A stretch of 31,798 nt of DNA. It comes from Clostridiaceae bacterium (GTDB lineage Bacteria; Bacillota; Clostridia; Oscillospirales; Acutalibacteraceae). The position numbers were made by a program, and so were the translations under genes. Positions 31,612-31,798 of the stretch are shown here, piece after piece. Numbering within the stretch: position 1 is the stretch's first letter; each line of letters starts with the position of its first letter. The stretch lies in contig CAJGCX010000006.1 in NCBI GenBank assembly GCA_904501895.1, positions 1-31,798 of the forward strand, in the 5' to 3' direction. The notes below the pieces were generated by a model. That model searched no databases. It had not been told where the DNA came from and saw nothing but the letters and a program-made list of their open reading frames with translations.

Positions 31612-31798
31612 ATGGCAGTAAAAATCAGACTTCGCAGAATGGGTGCTAAGAGAGCTCCTTTCTACAGAGTAGTAGTTGCAGATTCTCGTTACCCAAGAGA
31701 CGGCAGATTCATTGAGGAAATAGGTACTTACAACCCAATGACAAACCCTGCTGAAATCAAGATTGATAACGAAAAGGCAGCTCAGTGGATTAAGAATG
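31612..31798 (+). CDS. rpsP: 30S ribosomal protein bS16 (N-terminal part, cut by window edge)
   Basis: The first 62 codons are present. MAVKIRLRRMGAKRAPFYRV followed by VVADSRYPRDGRFIEEIG is diagnostic of S16. TTGGAGGAA gives a good ribosome-binding site before the ATG. The ffh-rpsP order is standard in Firmicutes. The 58-base gap to ffh holds an imperfect AACACA/TGTGTT hairpin (about 31561-31574) without a T run, so rpsP is probably transcribed with ffh. Confidence 0.96.
   Translation, partial: MAVKIRLRRMGAKRAPFYRVVVADSRYPRDGRFIEEIGTYNPMTNPAEIKIDNEKAAQWIKN

Overview
The window is a gene-dense, AT-rich stretch of chromosome from a Gram-positive Clostridia-type bacterium, most likely a gut Ruminococcaceae/Oscillospiraceae relative. 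This rests on the Firmicutes gene orders (mraZ-to-ftsZ; yqfC-yqfD-phoH-ybeY-dgkA-era-yqzL-recO; ylxM-ffh-rpsP), three sporulation-associated genes (ylbJ, yqfC, yqfD), a MurE with the DNPR signature of meso-diaminopimelate ligases, and two secreted cohesin-type proteins, one with a dockerin, as in cellulosome- or amylosome-forming ruminococci. No species is claimed.

Layout. 1-956: end of a histidine operon (hisH tail, hisF), closed by a bidirectional terminator shared with a convergent nitroreductase. 1653-3643: nicotinate phosphoribosyltransferase translationally coupled to inorganic pyrophosphatase. 3796-17899: division and cell-wall (dcw) cluster, mraZ-rsmH-ftsL-pbp-murE-murF-mraY-ftsW-murG-murA-ftsQ-ftsZ, with a promoter before mraZ and a second before ftsZ. 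murD, murC, murB and ftsA are not in the cluster. 17964-19849: a cohesin+dockerin protein and a cohesin protein with Cys/His repeats and a distinctive Cys/His/aromatic C-terminus. 20052-21384 (minus): ylbJ and a small four-cysteine protein. 21485-22919: yqfC-yqfD. 23236-29367: phoH, ybeY, dgkA, era, a 55-codon yqzL-like gene, recO and mutS2, several start/stop-overlapped. 29428-29721: a small lipoprotein. 29815 to the end: ylxM, ffh and the start of rpsP.

The core genes are mostly housekeeping: lipid-linked peptidoglycan precursor synthesis (MurE, MurF, MraY, MurG, MurA), septal polymerisation (FtsW, PBP), divisome proteins (FtsL, FtsQ, FtsZ), 16S rRNA maturation (RsmH, YbeY, Era), recombination and ribosome rescue (RecO, MutS2) and membrane-protein targeting (Ffh). 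Several starts were moved from the longest open frame to the codon preceded by a ribosome-binding site (NAPRT, rsmH, murG, ftsZ, the first cohesin gene, the four-Cys protein, recO, the lipoprotein).

The less ordinary signals are these: an identical GAGTGGTG octamer at the predicted +1 of both the mraZ and ftsZ promoters; a consensus promoter whose start point falls inside the left arm of an intrinsic terminator before ylxM-ffh; two roughly 140-bp non-coding elements with related inverted termini but different interiors; the adjacent cohesin genes, the first with its RBS directly behind the ftsZ terminator; and a conserved-looking C-terminal motif in the second. I see no CRISPR array, tRNA, rRNA, prophage or transposase. 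No wholly new system could be demonstrated from sequence alone.
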